DNA of 37,344 nt, taken from RBG-16-42-24 sp964396785 (lineage in GTDB: Bacteria > Patescibacteriota > Microgenomatia > UBA8517). The notes beneath the pieces are model-generated. The model worked only from the letters and a program-made list of their open reading frames with translations. It was not told the DNA's origin and ran no database searches. The DNA is taken from assembly GCA_964396785.1 (NCBI GenBank), contig CAYNFU010000004.1, positions 1-37,344 of the forward strand, written 5' to 3'. This document shows, in pieces, positions 1 to 7,069 of this stretch (position 1 is the first letter of the stretch; every line of letters begins with the position of its first letter). Made by a program: the position numbers and the translations under genes.

Positions 1-433
1 TAAACAGCGGATAAATTTCTGAATAATGATAAGTTCTCTCATATCTGTCATTTTCATTTGAATCGTGGATGATAACATAATTGGCGAGGTTGGCAAGTCT
101 TTTTACCGCTACGACCCTCTCGGAGTCGGGAGTCTGGTCAATCAAAACCACATCCCAGGGTCTGTCGATCTTGGCATCAGCGTAGTTTTCAACAAAGTTA
201 ATCTCGTGGTTGGGACATTCGTAGTGGTAGTCAATGAAGAATTGCAGCCAATTTCGGAAGTTCTCGTAGCTCACCAGTTTGCGGTTTGAAAGGATGCACT
301 GATAGTGCAGGTAGGGGGTAGAGAACACCCCCATCCCTAGCTCTAAAACGTCGCCCGTGGTTTTGGACATAGCTTTAATAAGGGCGGGCAGGTGAGTGCC
401 ATAGTTGCCTGATACGTTCATTCTATATGCCAT
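1..433 (-). CDS. Class I SAM-dependent methyltransferase-like protein, 3' part cut by the window edge
   Basis: The minus-strand reading frame is open from an ATG at 433 to the left edge, giving 144 codons with no stop, so the C-terminus is missing. The start lies one base after the stop of the upstream glycosyltransferase, so the two are surely co-transcribed. Residues about 28-36 read VLELGMGVF, which resembles the glycine-rich SAM-binding loop (motif I) of Rossmann-fold methyltransferases, and WDVVLIDQTP further on resembles the motif IV strand. The N-terminus MAYRM is nearly the same as that of the methyltransferase at 2228-2899 (MAYKM). The substrate cannot be told; position at the end of a glycan operon suggests sugar O-methylation. 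Family assignment is by motif only. Confidence 0.65.
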   Translation of the reverse strand, partial: MAYRMNVSGNYGTHLPALIKAMSKTTGDVLELGMGVFSTPYLHYQCILSNRKLVSYENFRNWLQFFIDYHYECPNHEINFVENYADAKIDRPWDVVLIDQTPDSERVVAVKRLANLANYVIIHDSNENDRYERTYHYSEIYPLF

Positions 434-434
434 G

Positions 435-1346
435 TTATTTGTTTTCCTTGCGGTAGTTTACCAAAAGTTCCCGCCAGTTCTCAGGCCAGGTCGGCATGGG
501 CATAAATCTTTCCAATATCCAGTCGATATTATGGATTCTCTCAGCCCACTTGTCGCCCATCCAGTAGTGGGCAAAAAGGTTATATGTGTATTCGGTCTGC
601 GCGTTACTCATGTGGAAGCCCCGTCTGTTGGCGTCCTGGTGCATATGGGCATACCAAGTCTTTTTATTGACCATTATTTTGCCCTCCCACGGGCCCAACC
701 AAGTCTTGAGGGTCAAATAGACACTATCTTGGCCGTGTCCGAACGGGTCATAGTTAGGAAATCCGCCCAATTTATTCAGGAAGAAGTCCCTATCCACAAA
801 CCAACCCGATCCATGCAGCGAGAGGGTTTCATCAATCATGTATTTGGGCTTATTTTCCCTTTCTAGGGTTCTTTCCGGCCAATGACCGCCTGCTTTGAAC
901 CTAAACCCTTTAGGGTCGGTGAAAGGGCAGCATAGGTAGAAGTAATCATAGTGTCTGTCATCTTGCCAGGCCCATTTTATGGGGTCGAGGACGTAGAAAC
1001 GGGGAGTAACTATCCAATTATCCTGCATATCTGCCTGCAGGATCTCGTCAAAGCCTTTTCCGAACGTGCAGTGTGCGTCGGTCTTATATATATACTTACC
1101 CGTTGCCATAATCGCCAGGATATTGATCAGCGTTTTTAAACCTACGTTATCCGGCAACTTCACTGTCTTAAAATTTGGATAGTCCGGAAAGTCTTGATAG
1201 GCGGGTCCGTTGAAACCGACAATTACTTCAAACTCTCCCGTTGCTTTCTCGTAGATTTCCTTGACCGTCCTTTGCAGAACGCTAACGTCGGGAGAAACTT
1301 CAAAAATTTCGTTGCAGCTTGGTACGATGATTGATACTTTACTCAT
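435..1346 (-). CDS. Family 2/27-like glycosyltransferase (DxH type), copy 1
   Basis: This 303-residue protein has a GT-A nucleotide-sugar fold: an N-terminal SIIVPSCNE strand and a metal-binding KTDAHC motif with D90 and H92. The D-x-H form, rather than D-x-D, and the later segment GGFPNYDPFGHGQDS followed by a WYAH motif recall polypeptide GalNAc-transferases (GT27) and the galactosyltransferase C-terminal region. It is a paralogue of the protein at 4714-5604: both share KTD.HC, KTWYAH, W.ERIH.I.W and MPTW..NW. There is no transmembrane segment, so it acts in the cytoplasm on a lipid- or protein-linked acceptor. Donor and acceptor are unknown. It is followed after one base by a methyltransferase. 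Confidence 0.85.
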   Translation of the reverse strand: MSKVSIIVPSCNEIFEVSPDVSVLQRTVKEIYEKATGEFEVIVGFNGPAYQDFPDYPNFKTVKLPDNVGLKTLINILAIMATGKYIYKTDAHCTFGKGFDEILQADMQDNWIVTPRFYVLDPIKWAWQDDRHYDYFYLCCPFTDPKGFRFKAGGHWPERTLERENKPKYMIDETLSLHGSGWFVDRDFFLNKLGGFPNYDPFGHGQDSVYLTLKTWLGPWEGKIMVNKKTWYAHMHQDANRRGFHMSNAQTEYTYNLFAHYWMGDKWAERIHNIDWILERFMPMPTWPENWRELLVNYRKENK

Positions 1347-1403
1347 GATGTTTTACCGTTTTCTTAAAGTCTGCGAGATTGGCCGAATTATAGAAAATAC
1401 CGC

Positions 1404-2231
1404 TCATGTTAGTTCTAGGTATAGCTTTGAGATATTATCAATGTGGTATTTTTCTGCTTTTTTTAAACATACTTTCGCTATGTCGTTATATAAGGTGGGA
1501 TTACTCCTAAGCTCGTCTATTTTTGCCAAGCACTCCTCTGGCGTGTTCACTCCTATATAACAACCTTCAACCTCCTTAAAAGAAGGTTCGTCAAACATGA
1601 GCGCTATGGTGGGAACTCCAAAAGATGCGGCATTGGTTATTTTCAGAGGGCTGGATAGCTGTTTTTTCCAAGGTCTCCACTCAAGATGAATGTCGATGTT
1701 CTGGTGGAATTTCGCAACAGACGTCCTAGGGTAAAAATGAGACCATTCCAATAACTGCATACCCCTTTCGGCCAAGCCCTTCCTTATTACCTCCGGAATA
1801 AATTGAAACGCTGCGGGCGAACCAGTTACTCCCACTCTGGTTACTACATTCCTGACGTCTGCTCTTTTAGCCCTTTCAAAATTTAGGTGATGATGAGGAA
1901 TCGTAACAATCTTGTTTTTTATGTACTGGACGAGAACTTCAGTGGAGTGGTCTGAAATTGAAATACATCCTACCTCGGGGTACTTCCTTAAGGTGTGTCT
2001 AAGTTCAAAACCATCATGGATGTCTATGTACGAGTGTTTCTCGAACTTGTAATCTTGTCCGCGTCTAATCATGGGTTTTACATAAATGCAAATGTCGTTT
2101 TCGTAGCCGCTTGGGGGATTAAGCCTGGCATTGGGCATATAGGCGGCAAGCTGTTCACCACGAATTATTGAGGATACCCTCATTAGATGTCCCTTTGCTT
2201 CAAACGCTGGTTTGGCAAAAATACTTATCAT
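1404..2231 (-). CDS. GT-B-fold glycosyltransferase-like protein (GT4-like C-terminal half)
   Basis: I place the start at the ATG at 2231, giving 275 residues, because its ATGA overlaps the upstream stop and a GGAGG sits six bases before it; a longer frame from 2261 has no such support. The C-terminal half carries the pattern SPLKITNAASFGVPTIA followed by an E-rich segment, which is the donor-binding region of GT-B enzymes of family 4. The N-terminal half is short and poorly recognisable, and the protein is roughly 100 residues shorter than usual GT4 enzymes. It probably adds one sugar to the surface glycan built by this operon. It could instead be a GT-B-like protein that lacks transferase activity. 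Confidence 0.7.
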   Translation of the reverse strand: MISIFAKPAFEAKGHLMRVSSIIRGEQLAAYMPNARLNPPSGYENDICIYVKPMIRRGQDYKFEKHSYIDIHDGFELRHTLRKYPEVGCISISDHSTEVLVQYIKNKIVTIPHHHLNFERAKRADVRNVVTRVGVTGSPAAFQFIPEVIRKGLAERGMQLLEWSHFYPRTSVAKFHQNIDIHLEWRPWKKQLSSPLKITNAASFGVPTIALMFDEPSFKEVEGCYIGVNTPEECLAKIDELRSNPTLYNDIAKVCLKKAEKYHIDNISKLYLELT

Positions 2232-2899
2232 TGTAAACCTCCTTGTTTCACATAAAACCAACTACGGTATCTATCCCGCTTTAACTCTCCGTGTCTGATT
2301 CCCATGACAGCGAAGATGGGTATCATCTGGTAACACCTTGCATAAGCGATTAGACATCTTTTTACATGGTTAAACTTTTTGTAAGAGTAATAAACGTAGT
2401 CATGTCCAGAGATAATTCCTCCCGGCCTGACTTTCCTGAACCAATACTGCAAATCCATAGCAAAGTTGGTAAAATCATGGTTGGCGTCAATATAAACGAA
2501 GTCTAGCGAATTGTCCACAAAGTCCGTAAGCGCGTCCATTGAGAACTTCCTTATAATCTTGTAGTTGTCGCCGAACGGAGTTAATCTTTTAACCGCTTCT
2601 TCGTAGCATCCTTCAAAATAGGTTTGCGGTAACTTATATGGGTTGTAGTCTTCATAACAAGTATTTGACCAGGGGTCGACGCCGAACATTTTTACACTAG
2701 GAATGGTCTTCATCATATATTCCGAGAACAGCCCTCTGTCTACGCCGACTTCCACGCCCAATTTGAAACCCAGTTCCGCAAAGAGTTTTATCAAATCGGC
2801 GCTTCCCTTCATCCCTTCAACGTCAACCTGGTGTTGCCTACCAATGTTTATCTTGTATTTCTTAATTATGTAGTCGAGCGTTTTCATTTTGTAAGCCAC
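2228..2899 (-). CDS. SAM-dependent methyltransferase (Methyltransf_24-like)
   Basis: The 223-residue product shows GVEVGVDRGLFSEYM (SAM-binding motif I), FGVDPWS (motif II) and LDFVYIDANHDF (motif IV), followed by VRPGGIISGHDY. This set is typical of class I methyltransferases of the Methyltransf_24 group found in glycan clusters. The start chosen is GTG at 2899, because AGGAGAGG lies just upstream at good spacing and because the resulting MAYKM N-terminus matches the methyltransferase at the left edge. An alternative ATG at 2887 makes an ATGA overlap with the upstream stop but lacks a Shine-Dalgarno. It probably methylates a sugar in the glycan assembled by the neighbouring transferases; the substrate is not visible from sequence. 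Confidence 0.85.
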   Translation of the reverse strand: MAYKMKTLDYIIKKYKINIGRQHQVDVEGMKGSADLIKLFAELGFKLGVEVGVDRGLFSEYMMKTIPSVKMFGVDPWSNTCYEDYNPYKLPQTYFEGCYEEAVKRLTPFGDNYKIIRKFSMDALTDFVDNSLDFVYIDANHDFTNFAMDLQYWFRKVRPGGIISGHDYVYYSYKKFNHVKRCLIAYARCYQMIPIFAVMGIRHGELKRDRYRSWFYVKQGGLQ

Positions 2900-3906
2900 T
2901 TTTTCCTCTCCTCTCTAATTTTAGGAACCGTTAAAAGCAGATCTACTGTTTGAGCGACGTCCAACCTTCTCGTATTCTCCGAGGTAAAAGGCGTCGGAAT
3001 CTCAATATGTTTCTTTTTATCCGAGGGAAGGTATCGATTGTAATCAAGCCCTTGGCTTTCGGGGGGAACGGCAAAGTAGTTCTCAAGGTCAAAAGCTCGT
3101 TGAGTCTCGCCTGAGGAAACAAGGGTTTCGTGTAGTTTCTCCCCGGGCCTTATTCCAACCTCGACATATCCTTTCTTGAAATTGAATATCTTGCACATGG
3201 CCTTCGCCAATGTTTCTATCGTGCAGGCGGGAGACTTCCGAATATACATATAGCCTCTCTCACCTTTAGCAAAGGCATACAAAACAAGGTCAATAGCATC
3301 ACCAAGGGTGAGAAGAAACCTTGTCATGCCAGGATGGGTAATCCTCAACTTCTCGCCCGCGTGAATCTGGGAAACAAAATAGGGAAGAACCGACCCTCTT
3401 GAATACATAACATTGCCATACCTAACCCCACAAAGGAGAGTGTTTATGTTTTTTGAAGAAGCAATCATAACTTTTTCCATAAGTGCTTTGGTCATTCCCA
3501 TGGCGTTAATAGGATAAACTGCCTTGTCTGTACTTAAAACTACCAAGCGTTTTACTTCGTGTTTAATGGCAAGGCTAATAACATTCGAGGCACCTAGGAC
3601 ATTCGTCTTAACAGCCTCAAGTGGGAAAAACTCACAGGCGGGAACCTGTTTTAAGGCGGCGGCGTGGAAGATGTAATCAACTCCTTCAACCGCTCTTTCA
3701 ACCGCCTCTTTATCCCTGACATCCCCTATAACAAAACGCAAAAGACTACTTTGATATTGATTACGCATATCTTCTTGTTTTTTTTCATCCCGGCTGAAGA
3801 TAATTATTTTCTTTGGACCAATGGGCAACAATTTATCTGTAAGGGTGTTACCAAACGACCCTGTTCCTCCTGTTATTAAAATAGTTTTACCTTTTAGGTG
3901 TTTCAT
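2884..3906 (-). CDS. UDP-N-acetylglucosamine 4,6-dehydratase/5-epimerase-like (CapE/FnlA/WbjB type)
   Basis: This 340-residue extended short-chain dehydrogenase has the NAD(P) loop GGTGSFG at 13-19, STDKA at 125-129 and GVRYGNVMYSRGSVLPYF, a signature of the CapD/CapE/PseB dehydratases. The usual catalytic Tyr of YxxxK is Met136 with Lys140, which is the arrangement I know from the CapE/FnlA/WbjB subgroup rather than from PseB. Those enzymes convert UDP-GlcNAc to a UDP-2-acetamido-2,6-dideoxy-4-hexulose with C5 inversion. Its length matches CapE (about 340). It overlaps the RmlD-like gene by 20 bases, and the pair resembles the dehydratase-reductase step toward UDP-N-acetyl-L-rhamnosamine-type sugars. 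The family is clear; the exact product is inferred. Confidence 0.85.
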   Translation of the reverse strand: MKHLKGKTILITGGTGSFGNTLTDKLLPIGPKKIIIFSRDEKKQEDMRNQYQSSLLRFVIGDVRDKEAVERAVEGVDYIFHAAALKQVPACEFFPLEAVKTNVLGASNVISLAIKHEVKRLVVLSTDKAVYPINAMGMTKALMEKVMIASSKNINTLLCGVRYGNVMYSRGSVLPYFVSQIHAGEKLRITHPGMTRFLLTLGDAIDLVLYAFAKGERGYMYIRKSPACTIETLAKAMCKIFNFKKGYVEVGIRPGEKLHETLVSSGETQRAFDLENYFAVPPESQGLDYNRYLPSDKKKHIEIPTPFTSENTRRLDVAQTVDLLLTVPKIREERKKWLTK

Positions 3907-4717
3907 AGAAATTCCTATTCTTGATATATTCTGCTAGTTCTCCAACCATCTGTTCTATTGATAAAGGAGATTTATAGCCCATATCCTTCCATAGGCCGTT
4001 ATTAACCTCACCGTGTATCGTATGTAAAGACCTGTTAATTCCAACGTCTGTTTGAAACTCTTTAATACGAATATCCTTCCTATCGAATTTATCGGCAAAG
4101 ATTGTAAGCAGCTCATGTTTGCTTACGATATCTGCGGGAACGAAATGAAGATGGTTTGGAATACGTCGCTTTTTCTTTATGAGTGCGTAACACAATTTCG
4201 CAAAGTGCAAGGTCGTTATACCATTCCAAAAGTGATAAACATAACCTTTTACGGTTGCCCTCTTTTTCTGAGATAAAAACCATTCAAGTAGAGAAACTTT
4301 ACTATTGCGGTCAGGACCGACGATGGAAGTCCGGATGTTATAAAAATTCTTTGCTTCAACTTCTCCAAGACTGCTCGTTTTTCCGTAAATATCTGTGGGG
4401 TCAAATTCGTCATCTTCTGTATAATTTCCTTTTCTACCTGAATAAACACAATCGGTGGCTATCTGAATAATTTTGGCTCTGGGAGCTTTCTCGGCAATCG
4501 TATAAGGAAAAAGTGAGTTAATGAGTATCGCTTTCTTCGGGTCGGTCAGTTTCTGCTTTATTATTCCTATGCAGTTTATTATGTAGTCGTACTTATCAAA
4601 ACGGACTTTGTCTAAATCTTTCCTTAAAGGCGCGGTTATGTCCAAGCTCTTTGTGGAAAGATAGTCCAAGACCATTGACCCCAACATCCCTGTAGAACCT
4701 AATATGAGAACTTTCAT
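3887..4717 (-). CDS. RmlD-like SDR, sugar-nucleotide reductase or sugar-nucleotide-binding protein
   Basis: I start at ATG 4717 (276 residues), where ATGA overlaps the upstream stop; this removes a 14-residue extension and puts the Rossmann loop GSTGMLG at residues 7-13 as in RmlD. IIQIATDCVYSG at 83-94 is also RmlD-like. The catalytic position is odd: where RmlD relatives have YGxTK, this protein reads YGKTS, so Tyr111 is kept but the Lys at Tyr+4 is Ser115, with a Lys at position 113 instead. It sits between a glycosyltransferase and the CapE-like dehydratase, so the expected job is C4 reduction of the 4-keto sugar. The missing lysine leaves open a weak, altered or non-catalytic role. Confidence 0.78.
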   Translation of the reverse strand: MKVLILGSTGMLGSMVLDYLSTKSLDITAPLRKDLDKVRFDKYDYIINCIGIIKQKLTDPKKAILINSLFPYTIAEKAPRAKIIQIATDCVYSGRKGNYTEDDEFDPTDIYGKTSSLGEVEAKNFYNIRTSIVGPDRNSKVSLLEWFLSQKKRATVKGYVYHFWNGITTLHFAKLCYALIKKKRRIPNHLHFVPADIVSKHELLTIFADKFDRKDIRIKEFQTDVGINRSLHTIHGEVNNGLWKDMGYKSPLSIEQMVGELAEYIKNRNFYETPKR

Positions 4718-5604
4718 TGTTGCGAGTTTGCCCAGACTTCCTTCCAGTTCTTTTCCCATGTCGGCATGCCCGGAAACTTCTTTTCAACCAACCAAGCAAT
4801 ATCGTGAATGCGCTCTTTCCAGCGATTGTTCATCCAATACTCAGCCGACCAATTGGTGCTGTTGATAAAACTTTGATTTTCCTTCCGGCTTATATGATAC
4901 ATTCTTCCATAATGCTTGCCTTTATGAAGATGGGCATACCAGGTTTTCTTGTTCACCTTCAATGCTCCGCCGCCAAGCCACGTTTTGTTGCCTATTTCCT
5001 GGGATTCTTGGGAAAACTGTCCGTAACCTTCTTCGCTTAAGCCATGCAAGAAGTTGTCGAAGTGATTTTTGGTCATAAACCAACAAGAGCCCTGCATGCT
5101 TGGAGTGTCGTCAATATCATATTTCGGTGCTGTTCGCTTTCTTTGTCTGTCCCACCACTCAACTCCATGCATTCCGTCGTCGTGGGCTTTGCCTTTTTGA
5201 GGATAACAAAGAAATAAATAATCTCTATACGGTCTTGTCTTGTTTATTTTCCAGTTTTCAGCATCTAATGAGTATCTGCGGGGGATTTGTACCCAATTGT
5301 CTTTAAGATGATTTTTGATTAATACTTTGTCAAAGCCGGGGGCAAACATACAATGGTCGTCTGTTTTCATTATGTATTTGCCCTTGGCCAAGGCCACAGC
5401 CGCATTTATTCCCCACCTCATGCCTTTTACGGAACCTGGATGAATATAGGTAACTCTCTTATCTTCTACCAGTGGATCAGGCCAATTCTCACCTACGGTT
5501 ACGATTACTTCAACAAAGGTAGCCACCTTTTCCAATACATCTTGGATTGTTTTTGTTGTAAAGGGACTATTTCTATTGGGTATGATTACAGATAATACCG
5601 GCAT
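4714..5604 (-). CDS. Family 2/27-like glycosyltransferase (DxH type), copy 2
   Basis: This 296-residue enzyme begins with LSVIIPNRNS, the first strand of GT-A folds, and has KTDDHC at 80-85 as the metal and donor site. WFMTKNHFD, the K.WLGGG segment and KTWYAHLH correspond to the acceptor-side C-terminal region of galactosyl/GalNAc-type transferases. It ends with W.ERIHDI.W and MPTWEKNW, shared with its paralogue at 435-1346. The two copies have diverged strongly in the middle, so they probably use different acceptors or donors in the same pathway. It ends in an ATGA overlap with the RmlD-like gene. An AAGGA Shine-Dalgarno lies seven bases before the start. Confidence 0.85.
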   Translation of the reverse strand: MPVLSVIIPNRNSPFTTKTIQDVLEKVATFVEVIVTVGENWPDPLVEDKRVTYIHPGSVKGMRWGINAAVALAKGKYIMKTDDHCMFAPGFDKVLIKNHLKDNWVQIPRRYSLDAENWKINKTRPYRDYLFLCYPQKGKAHDDGMHGVEWWDRQRKRTAPKYDIDDTPSMQGSCWFMTKNHFDNFLHGLSEEGYGQFSQESQEIGNKTWLGGGALKVNKKTWYAHLHKGKHYGRMYHISRKENQSFINSTNWSAEYWMNNRWKERIHDIAWLVEKKFPGMPTWEKNWKEVWANSQQ

Positions 5605-5611
5605 TTAATTT

Positions 5612-5616
5612 TCCTT
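5612..5616 (-). promoter_or_regulatory. Shine-Dalgarno AAGGA for the glycosyltransferase starting at 5604
   Basis: On the minus strand AAGGA lies seven bases before the ATG at 5604, ideal spacing. A perfect TATAAT at 5617-5622 abuts it, but transcription from that box would start inside the leader and lose the AAGGA, and no matching -35 is visible. I therefore read this as a ribosome-binding site within an operon rather than as a promoter. Confidence 0.6.
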
Positions 5617-5654
5617 ATTATATCTAATCTCAAGAAGATTTCTAGAAGCGATAG

Positions 5655-6329
5655 TTATGCCCAACTTGCTGCATTTCGAACAACCAGGAGTTTGTCGTCA
5701 CGATATCGTCTGCCGTTACTAGCCCTAAGCGATATTAAGTGTGTATCGAATTGCCTAAGCTTTTTTTCGATACCCAGATCAATAACGTCCTCAATGACAT
5801 AAACAACGTCCTTTTTAACTAGGGGCATTAATCTTAAACAAGTAGAAATCTGATCTTGGGGGAGATGACTGCCGTCATAAATTAAAAGATCAATATTTGC
5901 GCCTGTAGTTTCAATAAGATTTGTAAGATCTCCCTTTTTTGATTGATCAGCCAAAACTGTTTTTATCCTTCCATCTTGAAACATCACTTGAGGGTCAACA
6001 TCGGCCCCATAAATTTTGGCGAAAGGGAAAAAATCCTTCCACATATAAAGACTCGGTCCAGTTATGTGTTGAAAGTGAGACCCCGGTCTTTTTATCTTAA
6101 CTCCAATCTCAAGAACTTTTCCAACAGACCATCGTTGTGAGTTTAGTAAATCATAATAAAATGATGTAAAGGGGTGCTTAATTTTCTCGCATTTGTCAGT
6201 TCTGTATTTGAAAGCAAGCTTACAAAGTGGCGTTTCCTCAGCTGGAACCTGATAACCCATTCCAGCAATATTAGCTAGAGTATATTTGTCTAAGACAGCG
6301 TTTATAGTGTTTTTGGTGGCTTTATTCAT
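5655..6329 (-). CDS. SAM-dependent O-methyltransferase, TylF/demethylmacrocin methyltransferase-like
   Basis: The 224-residue protein has the order of motifs typical of macrolide-sugar and glycan O-methyltransferases: KYRTDK near residue 42, then FYYDLL, KVLEIGV (SAM loop), PSLYMWKDFFPFAKIYGADVDP and LLIYDGSH. In this family the YxTDK segment and the acidic GADVDP segment frame the SAM and metal sites. It likely O-methylates a hydroxyl of a sugar in the surface glycan. A 50-base gap follows before the next glycosyltransferase. It has its own likely promoter, an extended -10 at 6338-6346, placed so that the mRNA would begin at or next to the ATG, so it may start a sub-operon. Confidence 0.82.
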   Translation of the reverse strand: MNKATKNTINAVLDKYTLANIAGMGYQVPAEETPLCKLAFKYRTDKCEKIKHPFTSFYYDLLNSQRWSVGKVLEIGVKIKRPGSHFQHITGPSLYMWKDFFPFAKIYGADVDPQVMFQDGRIKTVLADQSKKGDLTNLIETTGANIDLLIYDGSHLPQDQISTCLRLMPLVKKDVVYVIEDVIDLGIEKKLRQFDTHLISLRASNGRRYRDDKLLVVRNAASWA

Positions 6330-6337
6330 TTAGTAAA

Positions 6338-6346
6338 ATACTAGCA
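6338..6346 (-). promoter_or_regulatory. Extended -10 element (TGC-TAGTAT) just before the methyltransferase start
   Basis: On the minus strand TGC immediately precedes TAGTAT, an extended -10, and only eight bases separate it from the ATG at 6329. The -35 region is weak, as extended -10 promoters allow. Transcription would start within about two bases of the start codon, giving a leaderless mRNA. Confidence 0.45.
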
Positions 6347-6376
6347 CAGTCTAAATAAAAATTCACTCTCTCTATT

Positions 6377-7069
6377 CTATCTATAATTAAAGTTTCTAGT
6401 CTTGAGAATGTTTCCAACCCTAACTAAGTCACGGGGTGTCGTAAGATCTCCAATAAAGCTCCGAGAGTTTACAGGAAATACTTTATAGTCGCGGACGAAT
6501 AACCCAACCATTGTACTTAAATAATACTCACCCCTTGTAAGTTCCAGAGTGTAATTAAAAATATCTGTATTTAACACCATCACCCCGTCAACGGCCAAGT
6601 TGAATTTGGGGTTTTTTGGCTTCTCAATAATTTTTTTAATCGTACCGTCTTTTCTCAAATAAACCATCCCGTGAGCTTGAGGATTGCGCGATTTAAAAAC
6701 CAGAATACTCAAATCTTTAGTTAAACAATTTTTAACATCTTTGGGGTTCGGAATTTCATCGCCATAAACAAAAAGAAATCTTTCGTTGCCTAGGTATTTC
6801 TTCGCAGCCATAAAACTATATGCGCTTCCTTTATCAGACCCCAAAACATATCTGATGCTCCTGTCGCGGTTTTTCTTGCCTATATATTTTTTTATTTGAC
6901 TACCAAGATATTTGACCACAATAATAACTTCATCGATCTCGGGGCCTAAAGACTCTAAAACATAATCAATTATCGGTTTGCCGTTCACTTTAAGAAGGGG
7001 TTTTGGAGTTCTTAGCGTTAGGGGTTTCATCCTTTCTCCCTTACCCGCAGCAAGTATCACCGCCTTCAT
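6377..7069 (-). CDS. Sugar-1-phosphate nucleotidyltransferase (RmlA/HddC-like)
   Basis: I start at ATG 7069 (230 residues), where ATGA overlaps the upstream stop and the protein begins MKAVILAAGKGERMKPLT, the family's nucleotide-binding signature ending in the conserved Arg. PKPLLKVNGKPII and VYGDEIP (metal-binding Asp) follow. Such enzymes join a sugar 1-phosphate to NTP. The neighbouring heptose genes have no other nucleotidyltransferase in the window, so this is the best candidate for the HddC step giving GDP- or CTP/ADP-activated heptose; it could also serve a hexose. It lacks the left-handed helix acyltransferase domain of GlmU. Base specificity cannot be read from sequence. It is translationally coupled to the epimerase. 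Confidence 0.85.
   Translation of the reverse strand: MKAVILAAGKGERMKPLTLRTPKPLLKVNGKPIIDYVLESLGPEIDEVIIVVKYLGSQIKKYIGKKNRDRSIRYVLGSDKGSAYSFMAAKKYLGNERFLFVYGDEIPNPKDVKNCLTKDLSILVFKSRNPQAHGMVYLRKDGTIKKIIEKPKNPKFNLAVDGVMVLNTDIFNYTLELTRGEYYLSTMVGLFVRDYKVFPVNSRSFIGDLTTPRDLVRVGNILKTRNFNYR

Noticed and set aside
1387..1392. TATAAT on the minus strand before the glycosyltransferase at 1346
   Set aside because: It has no matching -35 and lies within an operon, 40 bases from the ATG, unlike the pattern at transcription-unit starts here.
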